Below are positions 46,846 through 58,575 of a stretch of 64,000 nt of DNA, piece after piece. Location: assembly GCA_951799425.1 (NCBI GenBank), contig OX637398.1, forward strand, positions 23,694,270 through 23,758,269, given 5' to 3'. Position 1 is the first letter of the stretch, and every line of letters begins with the position of its first letter. The translations under genes were made by a program, and so were the position numbers. The stretch is from Ilex aquifolium (Eukaryota; Streptophyta; Magnoliopsida; Aquifoliales; Aquifoliaceae). The notes under the pieces were generated by a model. That model worked only from the letters and a program-made list of their open reading frames with translations. It did not search any database and was not told where the DNA came from.

Positions 46846-48240
46846 AAAGTAAAAAGTAAATATGCGACGTATAGTACATTTAGTGGCTCAAGTGTTCCTG
46901 TAGAGACTCCGGATTGATTATGAAAAAATATACTCACTAGTAATTGATGCAATTATATTTCGGTATGTCTAACAGTCTTAGAAGGACTCGACATGCGTCT
47001 TATGGACATTGTTACTGTATATTTATATGAAAAATAAGATACTGATATTTATATGAAAGTCCCTAAAGGATTGCAATTTCCTGAAGCAAACACATAAAAA
47101 TCATGAAATATATACTCAATTAAGCTGAGACGATCTTTAAATGGATTGAAACAATCTAGAGGAATGTGGTATAACCATCTCAGTGAGTACTTGGTAAAAG
47201 AAGGGTATGTTAATAATCTTATATGCCCATTTGTATTTATCAAGAAATCAGAATCTGAATTTTCCATCATTGCAGTATATGTTAATGATATGAATCTGAT
47301 TGGAACTCCTGAAAAGTTGATAAAAGCTGTTGAATATTTGAAAAATCTCGAAAAAATAAAGAATTGTCTCGGCCTTTAGATCAAGCATACATTAAAGGGA
47401 ATTCTTATCCATCAAACAACCTATATCAAAAAAGTTCTGAAGCGATTTAACATGGATAAAGCATATCCGTTAAGTACTCCAATGGTCGTCCGATCTCTTG
47501 ATATCAATATCCCTTTCGTTCTAAGGAGGAAATTGAAATGTTTCTTGGTCCTAAAGTACCATACTTATATGCAATCGGTGATTTTTTATACTTAGCACAA
47601 TGTACTAGGCCTGATATAGCATTTGCAGTCAACTTATTAGCAAGATTTAATTATGCACCAACTCGACGACATTGGAATGACATAAATCATATCCTACGCT
47701 ACCTTCATGGAATTATAGTTTGAGCTTGTCACACTCAAAACAATCAGCCAATGATTCACATTTAGTCGGTTATGCAGATTCTGGATACCTATCAGATCTC
47801 CACAAGGCTCGTTCACAAACTGGGTATGTTTTCACATGTGGTCATACAATGATCCCATGGCAATCTACCAAGCAGACTTTGATTGCTACATCTTCCAATC
47901 ATTATGAGGTACTTGCACTCTATGAAGCAAGTCGTGTATGTTTGTGGTTAAGGTCTGTGACTTCCTTTAATTATAGATTCAACAACAACCTTATTTGAAG
48001 ATAACGTTGCTTATATTGCACAAATTAAAGGAGGGTTTATCAAATGTGATAGAAAGTGCTGCTACACTCATGAACTCCAACTGAGTCGTGAAATTGAAGT
48101 AAAGCAGATACGATTTAGTGACAATCTTGTAGATATATTCACTAAAGCTTTACAATCATCAACGTTCAAGAAATTGGTATATGGCATCAGAATGCATCGG
48201 GTTTGTGACCAATCTAGTTGATTTCTTATCAGGAGGAGAA
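46846..48240 (+). pseudogene. Copia reverse transcriptase and RNase H
   Basis: The order is typical of Copia: LNGLKQSRGMWYNHLSEYL (near 47135-47190), the catalytic-site segment IIAVYVNDMNLIGTPEKL (near 47265), [17 protein letters not shown] (near 47597), and RNase H with YADSGYLSDLHKARSQTGYV and STKQTLIATSSNHYE (47770-47930). A terminal NLVDIFTKALQSSTFKKLV segment is near 48120-48180. It is broken in several places. Confidence 0.88.
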
Positions 48241-48288
48241 TTTTATTAAGGGGAGTATCCACATCAAGATACAGGACAATATGCACGT

Positions 48289-50888
48289 TGTAAAACCCGG
48301 GAAAAAATTTATTTTTTATGAAAAAGGGCAAAACGATAATATGTTGCTACGATACGGGTTGAAAACCCAAATTTTTCTAGAACTCAGATGACAAAACGGA
48401 TCTTACCGTCAGATTCGTCTCGCAAAATCTAGTTACCCAGTCAATTTTCATTGAATTCTGAGACAGTCGGACTTTTCGCATGTTACTCGACGATTAGGTG
48501 TCACTTGACCAAAATAAACGCGATCGGGAATTTAATTGCGAAAAGTGGAAAATAATTTAAAGTTAGTTCAAATAATAATATATTGAATTTACCTTCCGAA
48601 AAAATAATATATTGAATTTGAAATGGGACAAAATTTAATTAATTTGGGACAAAATCAGACCCGGGAAAAGCGGACGTGTGGCGCAACGAGGGCCAAGTAT
48701 ATAAGGGGTATAAATAGGAGAGAAAACTCAGATTTTCTCCCCATTACCCAACAGATTTTCATTGGAAAGGGAAGAGAAGGAAAATGAAGAGTTTCTTCAA
48801 CTTCTCTCTACAGTCTACGGCTCTCCGTTCGTCGAATAACCTCGGGCCAAGAACAAAGATTGTTCTACATGATGTGGGCTATAAAATCATACCAAAAATC
48901 TAAGGTTTTGATGAAGTTCAAAAGACGGGACTTTGGGAAATCGAGGGCTAGAGATTTGGGTCTTGGGAGGCTTTCTACCACTTGTTTTATGCTTCAAGAG
49001 GTATGGTTCCTTTCCTAATTAGATTTATTTGCAACCTATAGTTGAAATATGAAATGGGTTGGGTGTTAGAGATGTAATTTCATGTATAGCACATACCTGT
49101 GGTAGTTAAAATGTGAAAAATAGGTATAAGAATGGTTAAAATCAATTCTAGCATAAATTGGGTTTGTTAAAATTACTTGTTGTGATTTATTGAGAAATGT
49201 GATGATTTGGGCATATTATGTGTTACATGATTTTATGCCTTGAAGGTGTTTGATGAAATGCCTATGTGGATTAAGTGTGTTATTTGCATTGATTATGTCA
49301 TAACATGCTTGGGATTTGATGTTGGGAAATGTTGGTATATGCATCATGATATATTGAAATTGAGGACTTGGGAATGTTGAAGGAATATTGTTTATATTGT
49401 GCTCATAACATATTGAACTTGATATTGAAAAATACAATTGTACATTACATTTGCATATGCACGAGAAACATCATATTCTTGGGCATATGACATGAGTGTG
49501 GGTGTGTGCATGATCTTAATCAAACACCACTCTTGGTGGATGATACGTGGGCTCGGTAAAGTTGGACCAAGGTTCGAATGACTCGCACGGGTTGCATTGA
49601 AAATAGGGTCAGGATTAGCAAGAAGGGCTAGACTGTCCCTCGGGTGCAAGACCCGATGATTTTGGGTACGCACTTCGTTGGAATCGAGTCCATAAAGTGT
49701 GTCGGCGTACGCGGAGTCGTTGGTGGAAGTCCATAAATGTCGTGTCAGTTGGGTGCCCGTTGGTGTAAGTCCATAAATACCCACCCCAAGAAAGACCCGA
49801 GATTTATAAAATGGTCATTGGATGTGTAACATCAATGGCGGGGGCTTGGAAGGCCCGGATTCATACGCATGGCATTGCATGTGTTATGGGAGCCGGTGAA
49901 GGCTCGGGTTGAGTTGCATGTGTGAGTCTCATCTCATAAAATGGCATGGCATAGAGGATCCATTATGAATTACATATTCTTGAATGGATTATTTGTTGCT
50001 TGTTGAATTGCATATGAATATTTCATATGTATCTAGGTTGAGGAGTAACCTCTTTAGGAGATACCCTGTTGAGTGTGGCTCACCCTTTAAGGGACAACAT
50101 TTCAGATGCGGGACATGCGCCGATGGATGGCTCTCACTCGGATCCTCATTGATGATGAAAAGTCGAGATGTGGCTTTACCTTATTTTTTTGTAAAACTAG
50201 TATGTAATTTAGTTTTGGACATGTAATTGTATGTAGGAGATTGTAATCAAACTCATATGAACTATGTTTAATGTAAAATTCATGTTATATGAGTTTAGGT
50301 TAATGATGTATGAGGTTGGAATGAATTGGAATTGAAAAAAAGATGGAATCGGGGGAAAATTGGAGAGTTCTACCAGTAGAACTTTGGTTATCTGCTGGTA
50401 GAACATTTCCAATAGGCTCTTCTACCGGTAAAACGTCGAGTTTTGCCGGTAGAACATTTCTAGTGAGTTCTCCTACCAGTAGATCACTGATATTCCTACC
50501 GGTAGAAGAATTCAAGAAGGTTTTTCTATCGATAAAACATGGACATCTTCTACCGGTAGGTCCCCTTCAGATTTCGAAAATTCAAATGATCTTGATAGGC
50601 CTTTGGTCCTTAAGTCCATTTGCTTCAAGGAGGTACATGGAGTAATATTAAGAGTAAATTGATGTATATTGGGCCTTGGAAGAGTCACGTGATTGAAATG
50701 TATACAGGTTGTGCGTTTGGGAGTGCCCGGTATAAGGGGAGACTCTGTCCATACGTTGTGTTGCTTATGATCCCCGTGAAGGGGATGTTATTGTCGTGGT
50801 GTTGGGTTATACGATACTCACGGGTACTTTCGCGAGTTAATGGATGATCAACGGTTGACAAAGGACTCCCGATTTTAGGGGCGTCACA
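48289..50888 (+). repeat. 5' LTR of Tekay-2 (type A)
   Basis: It runs TGTAAAACCCGGG to GGGGCGTCACA; 2600 bases. The TATA box GGTATAAATAGG lies at about 48708-48719. It is about 180 bases longer than the 3' copy, almost all of it in the palindrome array. Confidence 0.95.
50370..50562 (+). promoter_or_regulatory. TACCGGTA palindrome array (long form), Tekay-2 5' LTR
   Basis: TCTACCGGTAAAAC (50420), CCTACCGGTAGAAG (50496) and TCTACCGGTAGGTC (50550) are the clearest. Diverged members include CTACCAGTAG, CTGCTGGTAG, TTGCCGGTAG and CTATCGATAA. The same array in the 3' LTR is only about 30 bases long. Confidence 0.85.
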
Positions 50889-50891
50889 GCT

Positions 50892-50902
50892 TGGTATCAG
50901 AG
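50892..50902 (+). promoter_or_regulatory. Primer-binding site of Tekay-2 (tRNA-iMet)
   Basis: TGGTATCAGAG starts three bases after the LTR. It complements the 3' end of plant initiator tRNA-Met, the usual primer of chromoviruses. Confidence 0.9.
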
Positions 50903-51233
50903 TCTAGGTTCTCGATTTACCTAGGGCTTGCGGGGCATATGTTTAGACCATTGCATCCATTGTGCATTACATGTTATGTGCTTTAACTGCTACATGTTAT
51001 GTGTTATGTGAACAATATGCATTAGTAATGTGTGTGGAAAAGAGACACTAGGGTTAGAAAACATAACCTTGTGGGCCGGAAAGAAAAGGAACAAGACGTT
51101 CATGGTATAAATGTCTACTAGTGGGGGGCACATACCCTACTAGTGAGACAAGGAGAGAAATCTCAAAGTTTTTACTTGATCCCTACCTTGGGATACTAAG
51201 TTAGTGCTCTATTGTTATTTGACCTGTGTGTAG
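50903..51233 (+). other. Leader of Tekay-2
   Basis: Untranslated leader matching 829-1165 in Tekay-1. I see no gene. Confidence 0.75.
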
Positions 51234-52430
51234 ATGGCAAATAGAGGAAGATGACAACGGAATGGCTGAGGAGGTGGGCGGAACAACAACCAACCACCAC
51301 CGGTCTTTGACCAACAAGCCTTTATGGAGGTTATTGGCACAATGGCGGCTACCTTTGCACAAGCTAGCGCCAATGTGGGCCAAGGAGGCTCAAGTAACCT
51401 CCAAAAGTTTAAGGCACACAAGTCACTGACTTTCATGGGAGGGGCGGATCCGATGGTGGCCAACCATTAGTTCCAGTAAGTTGATAAAATCTTAGAGGCT
51501 ATGGAGATCACATCCGATGCCACTAAGATAAGGCTAGCTGCATTTTAGCTTGAAGGAGAGGCCCATCTATGGTGGGATTGGGTAAAGGTCTCGAAGAACC
51601 TAGAGGCAACGACATAGGGAGAGGTCCGGGAACTCTTCATAGGCAAGTACTTCTCATCGGCTGTTCGACAAGCGAAATCTCGAGAATTCTTGGATTTGAA
51701 ACAAGGGAGTATGACAGTGATGGAATACATGGCTAAGTTCACCGAGTTAGCCCGTTTTGTCAATGACTATGTGGCCACAGACTTAGCCAAAGTGAGGAGG
51801 TTCGAGGATGGCTTGAAATTGTCCATCCGGTGGAAGATTGTGGGCCACCGCCTACAAAATTTGGACTCAATAGTCGATACAGCTATAACCATTGAGAGAG
51901 AGATGGAAGACGCAAGGGGCATCTGGTGGGCGGGTGCTAAGGACAAGAAGAAGGAGGGTTAATCCTCTTCTTCTAGTTCGGAGAAGAAACAAAAGACTTC
52001 TACCCCACAAGGGTATCAGGGACAGGGCCACGGCTATCAAGGCCAAGGCCAAGGTCAATCCTCCCAAGGTGGGAGAAACTTCAGGACTTCCTACCAGGCA
52101 GGTCAGAGGACTTGCTTTATATGTCACCAGTCGGGTCACATAAAGCGGGATTGTCCTTAGAGGTAGGGATCCCAGAGTTATGGGGCATTTCAGTTCCAAT
52201 CATCGGTGGGGTATCCACAGACTTTCTTCACTCCTCCTTACCCTACCATGGGCCAGGGAAACCAATTTCAGTTTCAGGGTGCTACACAGGCCCTTACCAC
52301 TTCACGAGTGGGGACTTCGCAATCAGGCAAGATGGGTCAAGGCATGGGCCGAGGCCGAGGACAAGGCTTATAGGCTGGGACTTCGGGGACCCAAGGGCGA
52401 GTCTACGCCATCACTACTCAGACTGAGCCA
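51234..52430 (+). pseudogene. Tekay-2 gag
   Basis: The start at 51234 follows the leader and is shared with Tekay-1. The core encodes LKQGSMTVMEYMAKFTELAR (near 51696) and DYVATDLAKVRRFEDGLKLS. The zinc knuckle CFICHQSGHIKRDC is near 52113-52156. The tail is rich in Gln, Gly and Ser. It is broken in several places. Confidence 0.8.
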
Positions 52431-52439
52431 GTAGATCAG

Positions 52440-55400
52440 TCGATTATTCAGGGTACATTTCTACTCTCTACCTTATGTGCAAGGGTGTTATTTGACTCTG
52501 GTGCATAGCATTCATTTATTTCTGCATCTTGTGTAAGGGATTTGGGCTTAGAGGTTGAGACCTTGGAAGAGACATTGCATGTGAGTTCTCCTCAAAGAGT
52601 TAGGGTATGCATTGATCAAATATGTTGGGGTTGTGAGTTAGAGATCTCGGGGATTCTACTCACCGTGGGCGTGGACTTTATGGTCATGGACATGTCGGAG
52701 TTTGATGTCATCCTTGTGATGGATTGGTTGGTGGCATACCGAGTTGTCATTGATTGTGATCGGAAGAGGATCACTACCTACACACCGGAGGGTGTTTGTT
52801 TCAATTTTCAGGGGTAGAAACATGATGTTTTACCCTCAAGTAGTGTATGATTCCCGTTAGCATGGGCAATTGATGGGCTGGCTTGTGAGCCTTATCCTGG
52901 AGGACAAGGTGAGACAGTAGTTGGGTCTACGTCGGATGATTTGTGAGTATACGGATATTTTTTCGGACGAACTATTGGGATTACCTCCACATAGGGATGT
53001 AGACTTCACCATTGAGTTGCACCCTAGTACATTGCCCATTTCTATGACTCAGCATAAAATGGCACCTGTAGAATTACAAGAATTCAATACCCAATTGCAA
53101 GAATTGATGGACAAGGGCTTCATTAGACCGAGTAACTCACCTTAGGGTGCTCTGGTATTGTTTGTCAAGAAGAAGGATAAGACCCTTCGGCTATGTATAG
53201 ACTACCGGTAGTTGAACTAAGTTACCATCAAGAATAGGTACCCCTTACACAAATTGATGACTTGTTTTATCAACTGAGAGGGACGCAGGTCTACTCCAAG
53301 ATAGATTTACACACGGGTTACCACCAGTTGAGGATTAGGGAGGCAGATATCTCTAAGACGGTGTTTAGGACGCGATATGGGCATTTCAAGTTTACTGTGA
53401 TGCCTTTTGGATTGACGAATGCCCCAGTGGCATTCATGGATCTCGTGCATAGGGTGTTCCAACCCTACCTAGATCAGTTTGTCGTGATCTTTGTTGATGA
53501 CATCCTGATCTACTCCAAGTCTGAGGAGGAGCATGAGGGTCACTTGAGGGTTGTTCTTCAGACCTTGAGGGACCATCAGTTGCACACCAATTTCAGTAAG
53601 TGTGAATTTGGGCTGACGAAAATGAAATTTTTGGGACACGTGGTGTCAGATTTGGGTGTTTCCTTGGACTCGGAGAAGGTTGAGGCAGTTATGAGTTGGG
53701 AGAGACCGAAGTCAGTCTTCGAGATACGTAGTTTCTTGGGATTTACGGGGTATTACAGGAGGTTCATTGATGACTTCTCCTGACTAGCTGCACCTATGAC
53801 TCAATTGACCCGGAAAGAGATCAAATTTCAATGGGATGACTCATGTGAGAGGGCATTCCAAAATTTGAAGAAGAGGCTTACTTTAGCTCCGATTATGATA
53901 GTTCCAGAGAGGGGATAGAAGGTACACTGTGTATTATGATGCCTCGAAGGACAGACTTGGGTGTGTTTTAATGTAGTTTGAGAAGGTGGTGGCTTATGGT
54001 TCTCGACAGTTAAAGAGCCACGAGCAGAACCGCCCTACACACGACATGGAGTTGACGGTCGTCGTATTTGCCTTGAAGGCATGGCGCCACTATTTGTATG
54101 GTGAGCAGTTTGAGGTATTTTTGAATCACAAGAGTCTGAAGTACATCTTTACTTAGCAGGACCTCAATATGAGGCAACCCAGGTGGATGGAGTATTTGGA
54201 GGACTATGACTTTACTTTGCATTACTATCCTGGTAAGGCAAACGTGGTGTCTGATGCACTCAGCCAGAAGTTACGGGGAGTCTTGACTAGTGTGGCATCC
54301 AAGGAGTGACAGATGCTCGAGACTGTAGGGTAGTTCGGGCTACACTACATGGGACAGACTCAAGGCACATTGGGGAGTTTAGTGGCTACGCCTTCCCTAC
54401 TGAGCAGGGTGATCGAGTCCTAGGGGCAGGATACAAAGATATTGTCCATCAAGGACTAGGTGTAGTCGGGTACAAGTAACAAGGGTTGGACCATTCACGC
54501 GGATGGTAGTCTTCGGTTCAGGAGAAGGGTTGTGGTTCCCTAGTCTGTAGATCTGAGAGAAGAGATCCTTAGGGAGTTTCATTACTCTCGTTTTGCTGTG
54601 CATCCAGGTGGCACAAAGATGTACCATGATCTTTGTCGACAGTACTATTAGAGTGGGATGAAAAGGCATGTTGGAGATTTTGTTAGTCGATGTCTCACGT
54701 GTCAGCAGGTTAAGGCTGAGTGCCAGAGACCAGCAGGGTTGCTCCAGCCTTTGGAGGTGGCTGAGTGAAAGTGGGAGCACGTCACAATAGATTTTGTGAC
54801 CCACTTGCCATGGACATCGTGGGGACATGACGCGGTGTGGGTGATAGTGGACCGGCTTACGAAGTCGGCACATTTTTTGGCAGTGCGAATGACCTTCACA
54901 CTGGAGGAATTCTGCAGCATGTACATACGGGAAATTGTTCGGCTACATGGGGTGCCCGTATCTATAGTATCGGATTGGGATCCCTGGTTCACGACCCATT
55001 TTTGGGAGAGTTTTCAGTTGGCCATGGGGACACAGTTGGTGATAAGCACAACTTTTCATCCCTAGACGGACGGTTAATCTGATAAGACCATCCAGACTTT
55101 AGAGGACATGTTACAGGCATGCGTCATTGATCTCAAGGGTAGTTGGGAAGAGCACTTACCCTTAGTGGAGTTCGCCTACAACAACAGTTATCAGGCGAGC
55201 ATACAGATGACACCCTATGAGGCACTTTATGGGAGACCGTTTCGTTCTCCGGTTTGTTGGATAGAGGTTGGAAAGAGACCCTCCACTGGTCCATATTTGA
55301 TCAGAGACACCTAGGAGAAGGTGGACTTGATACGGAAGCATCTTCTCACGGCTCAGAGCTAGCAGAAGAGCTACGTTGATAGACGGCGACAACCTCTAGA

Positions 55401-55830
55401 GTTTGGGGTTGGAGATCACGTCTTCTTGAAGGTGATGCCTAAGAGGGAAGTGGTCAGGCTCGGGAAGCGGAGAAAGCTGTCGTCGAGGTATATCGGGCCC
55501 TTCGAGGTACTCGAGAGGGTTGGTATAGTTGCTTACTGGTTGGCATTACTGCCAAATTTATCGGGTGTTCACGCGGTATTTCATGTCTCCATGCTCCGTA
55601 AGTACACTCCAGATCCGTCACATGTGATGGATTGGGGTGAGCTGGTTGTTGATGCGGATGAGACCTTCGAGGAGGGACCGGTGCGTATCATGGATAGCCG
55701 AGAGTAGGTTTTGCGAGGTAAGACCGTGAGGCTGGTGAAGGTGTTGTGGCAGCACCGAGGTGTGTAGGAGGCGACATGGGAACGTGAGGACACTATACGT
55801 ACCAGTTATCCGTTCTTACTCGAAGATGGA
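52440..55830 (+). pseudogene. Tekay-2 pol with C-terminal chromodomain
   Basis: The protease motif VLFDSGA lies near 52487. Reverse transcriptase is at about 52950-53790 ([17 protein letters not shown] near 53390; catalytic [17 protein letters not shown] near 53492). RNase H is at about 53930-54290, integrase at about 54530-55300 (WVIVDRLTKSAHFLAVRMTF near 54839; LPLVEFAYNNSYQASIQMTP near 55158). The chromodomain is at about 55630-55830 (ADETFEEGPVRIMDSRE, then a TWERED segment). Domain order and the chromodomain place it in the Tekay/Del chromoviruses. It is broken many times. Confidence 0.88.
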
Positions 55831-55926
55831 GGTACATTCTTATGGTCAAAAGTGTTAAATGACTTGTAGCATATGCATGTGGTTAAGTGTGCATGTGTGT
55901 GTAAATTTCAGGGACGAAATTCTTTT

Positions 55927-55940
55927 TAAGGGGGGAAGAA
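55927..55940 (+). promoter_or_regulatory. Polypurine tract of Tekay-2
   Basis: TAAGGGGGGAAGAA ends exactly at the 3' LTR start. Confidence 0.85.
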
Positions 55941-58360
55941 TGTAAAACTCGGGAAAAAAATTTAATTTTTATGAAAAAATGCAAAACGGTAATTTGTTGC
56001 TACGGTACGGGTTGAAAACTCGAATTTTTCTAGAACTCGGATGACAAAACGGACCTCACCGTTGAATTTGTCTCGCAAAATCTAGTTACTCAGTCAATTT
56101 TCGTTGAATTCCGAGACAGTCCGACTTTTTGCGTGTTACGAGGCGATCAGGTGTCGCTGGACCAAAATAAACGCGATTGCGAATTTAATTACGAAAAGTG
56201 AAAAATAATTTAAATTTAGTTCAAATAATAATATATTGAACTTGAAATGGGACAAAATTTAATTAATTCGGAACTAAATCGGACCCGAGAATGGCGGACG
56301 TGTGGCGCAACGAGGGTCAAGTACCTAAGGGGTATAAATAAGAGAGAAAACTCAGATTTTCTCCCCATTACCCATCAGATTTTCATTGGAAAGGGAAGAG
56401 CGGTAAAAGGAAGGGTTTCTTCAACTTCTCTCTACGATCTACGGCTCTCCGTTCGTCGAATAACCTCGGGCCAAGAACAAAGATTGTTCTACATGACGTG
56501 AGCTATAAAATCATACCAAAAATCGAAGGTTTTGACGAAGTTCAAAAGACGGGACTTTGGGAAATCAAGAGATAGAGTTTGATTTGGGTCTTGGGAGGCT
56601 TTCTACCACTTGTTTTACGCTTCAAGAGGTAGGGTTCCTTTTCTAATTAGATTTATTTCCAACCTAGGGTCGAAATATGAAATGGGTTGGGTATTAGAGA
56701 TGTAATCTCATGTATAGCACATAACTATGGTAGTTAAAATGTGAAAAATGGGTATAAGAATGGTTAAAATCAATTCTAGCATGAATTGGGTTTGTTGAAA
56801 TTACTTGTTTGTGATTTCTTGAGAAATGTGATGATTTGGGCATATTATGTGTTACATGATTTTGTGCTTTGAAGGTGTTTGATGAAATACCTATGTGGAT
56901 TAAGTGTGTTATTTGCATTGATTACATCATAACATGCTTGGAATTTGATGTTAGAAAATTTTGGTATATGCATCATAATATATTGAAATTGAGGACTTGG
57001 GAATGTTGAAGAATATTGTTCATATTGTGCTCATAACATATTGAACTTGATATTGAAAAATACAATTGTACATTACATTTGCATATGCACGAGAAACATC
57101 GCATTTGTGGGCATGTGACATGAGTGTTGGTGTGTGCACAGTCTTGATCAAACACCACTCTTGGTGGATGATGTGTGGGCTCAGGAAAGTTGGACCAAGG
57201 TTCGACTGAGTAACACGGGTTACATTGAAAATAGGGTCGGGTTAGCAAGAAGGGCTAGACTGTCCCTTGGGTGCAAGACCCGGTGATTTTGGATACGCAC
57301 TTCGTTGATATCAAGTCTATAAAGTGTGTCGGCGTACGCGGAGCCGTTGGTGGAAGTCCATAAATGTCGTGTCAGTTGGGTGCCCGTTGGTGTAAGTCTA
57401 TAAATACCCACCCCAAGAAAGACCCGAGATTTATAAATGGTCATTGGATGTGTAACATCAATGGCGGGGGCTTGGAAGACCCAGATTCATACGCATAGCA
57501 TTGCATGTGTTATGGGAGCCGGTGAAGGCTCGGGTTGAGTTGCATGTGTGAGTCTCATCTCATAACATGACATGACATAGAAGATCTATTATGAATTGCA
57601 TATTCTTGAATGGATTATTTGTTGTTTGTTGAATTGCATGTCAACATTTCATATGCATCTAGGTTAGGGAGTAGCCTCTTTAGGAGATACCCTATTGAGC
57701 GTGGCTCACCCTTTAAGGGACAACATTTCAGGTGTGGGACATGCACCGGTGGACGGCTCTCACTCGGGTCCTCATTGATGAAGAAAAGCCTAGATGTGGC
57801 TTTACCTTATTTTTTTTGTAAAACTAGTATGTAATTTAGTTTTGGACATGTAATTATATGTAAGGGATTGTAATCAAACTCGTATGAACTGTGTTTGATG
57901 TAAAATTTCATGCTATATGAGTTTGGGTTGATGATGTATGAGGTTGGAATGAATTGGAATTGAAAAAAAGATGGAATCGGGAGAAAACTGGGGGGATCTA
58001 TTGGTAGAACTTTGGTTATCTACCGGTAGAACATTTCCTTCAGTTTTCAAAAATTCAAATGATCTTGATAGACCTTCGGGCCTTAAGTCGTTTTGCTTCA
58101 AGGAGGTACATGGAGTAATATTAAGAGTAAATTGATGTATATTGGGTCTTGAAAGAGTCACGTGATTGAAATGTACACAGGTTGTGCATTTGGGAGTGTC
58201 TGGTACAAGGGAGACTCTGTCCAAACGTTGTGTTGCGTATGATCCTAGTGAAAGGGATGTTATTGCCATGGTGTTGGGTTATGCGATACTCTCGGGTACT
58301 TTCACGGGTTGATGGGTGATCAACGGTTGACAAAAGACTCCCGATTTTAGGGGCGTCACA
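55941..58360 (+). repeat. 3' LTR of Tekay-2 (type A)
   Basis: It runs TGTAAAACTCGGG to GGGGCGTCACA; 2420 bases. It aligns with 48289-50888 throughout except for the shortened palindrome array. Confidence 0.95.
57998..58031 (+). promoter_or_regulatory. TACCGGTA palindrome array (short form), Tekay-2 3' LTR
   Basis: One intact TCTACCGGTAGAAC (58019) and one diverged CTATTGGTAGAAC remain between blocks that flank about 190 bases of array in the 5' LTR. Confidence 0.85.
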
Positions 58361-58365
58361 CACGT

Positions 58366-58575
58366 TGTACTCTTTTTCCTTCCTCTAGGTTTTGTCCCAT
58401 TGGATTTTTCCTAACAAGGTTTTAATGAGGCAACATTAGTGCGTCCAATGTTATTCTAAGATTCATTTGAATATGTACTCTTTCTCCTTCGCTGGGTTTT
58501 CTCCCACATGGTTTTCCTAGCAATGTTTTAACAAGGCATAGTATCTTAGCATAGTGATCATTCAAGGGGGAGTAT
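58366..58575 (+). other. Copia sequence ahead of its 3' LTR, with polypurine tract
   Basis: This continues the Copia text interrupted at 48283. It has the T/C-rich repeats around GGTTTTGTCCCATTGG and GGTTTTCTCCCACATGG that are typical ahead of many plant Copia LTRs. AAGGGGGAG at 58564-58572 is the polypurine tract. Confidence 0.75.

Larger units (their letters stand above)
48289..58360 (+). mobile_element. Tekay-2: Ty3 chromovirus with both type-A LTRs, broken
   Basis: The 10,072-base element is flanked by cacgt (48284-48288 and 58361-58365) inside the Copia. Parts are 5' LTR 48289-50888, tRNA-iMet primer site 50892, gag from 51234, pol with chromodomain to about 55830, polypurine tract and 3' LTR 55941-58360. 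The LTRs differ by several percent by eye, plus a large length difference in the palindrome array. That suggests a few million years. There are more than ten breaks in the coding region. Confidence 0.93.

Noticed and set aside
50892-50902. tRNA genes suggested by TGGTATCAGAG and TGGCGCCGTTGCC matches
   Set aside because: They are short primer-binding sites next to LTRs. No cloverleaf surrounds them.
1436-58365. A common target motif for the insertions
   Set aside because: The duplications gagat, ctaag, ctggc, gggag, ggtta, atttt, attgc, catag and cacgt share no pattern by eye.
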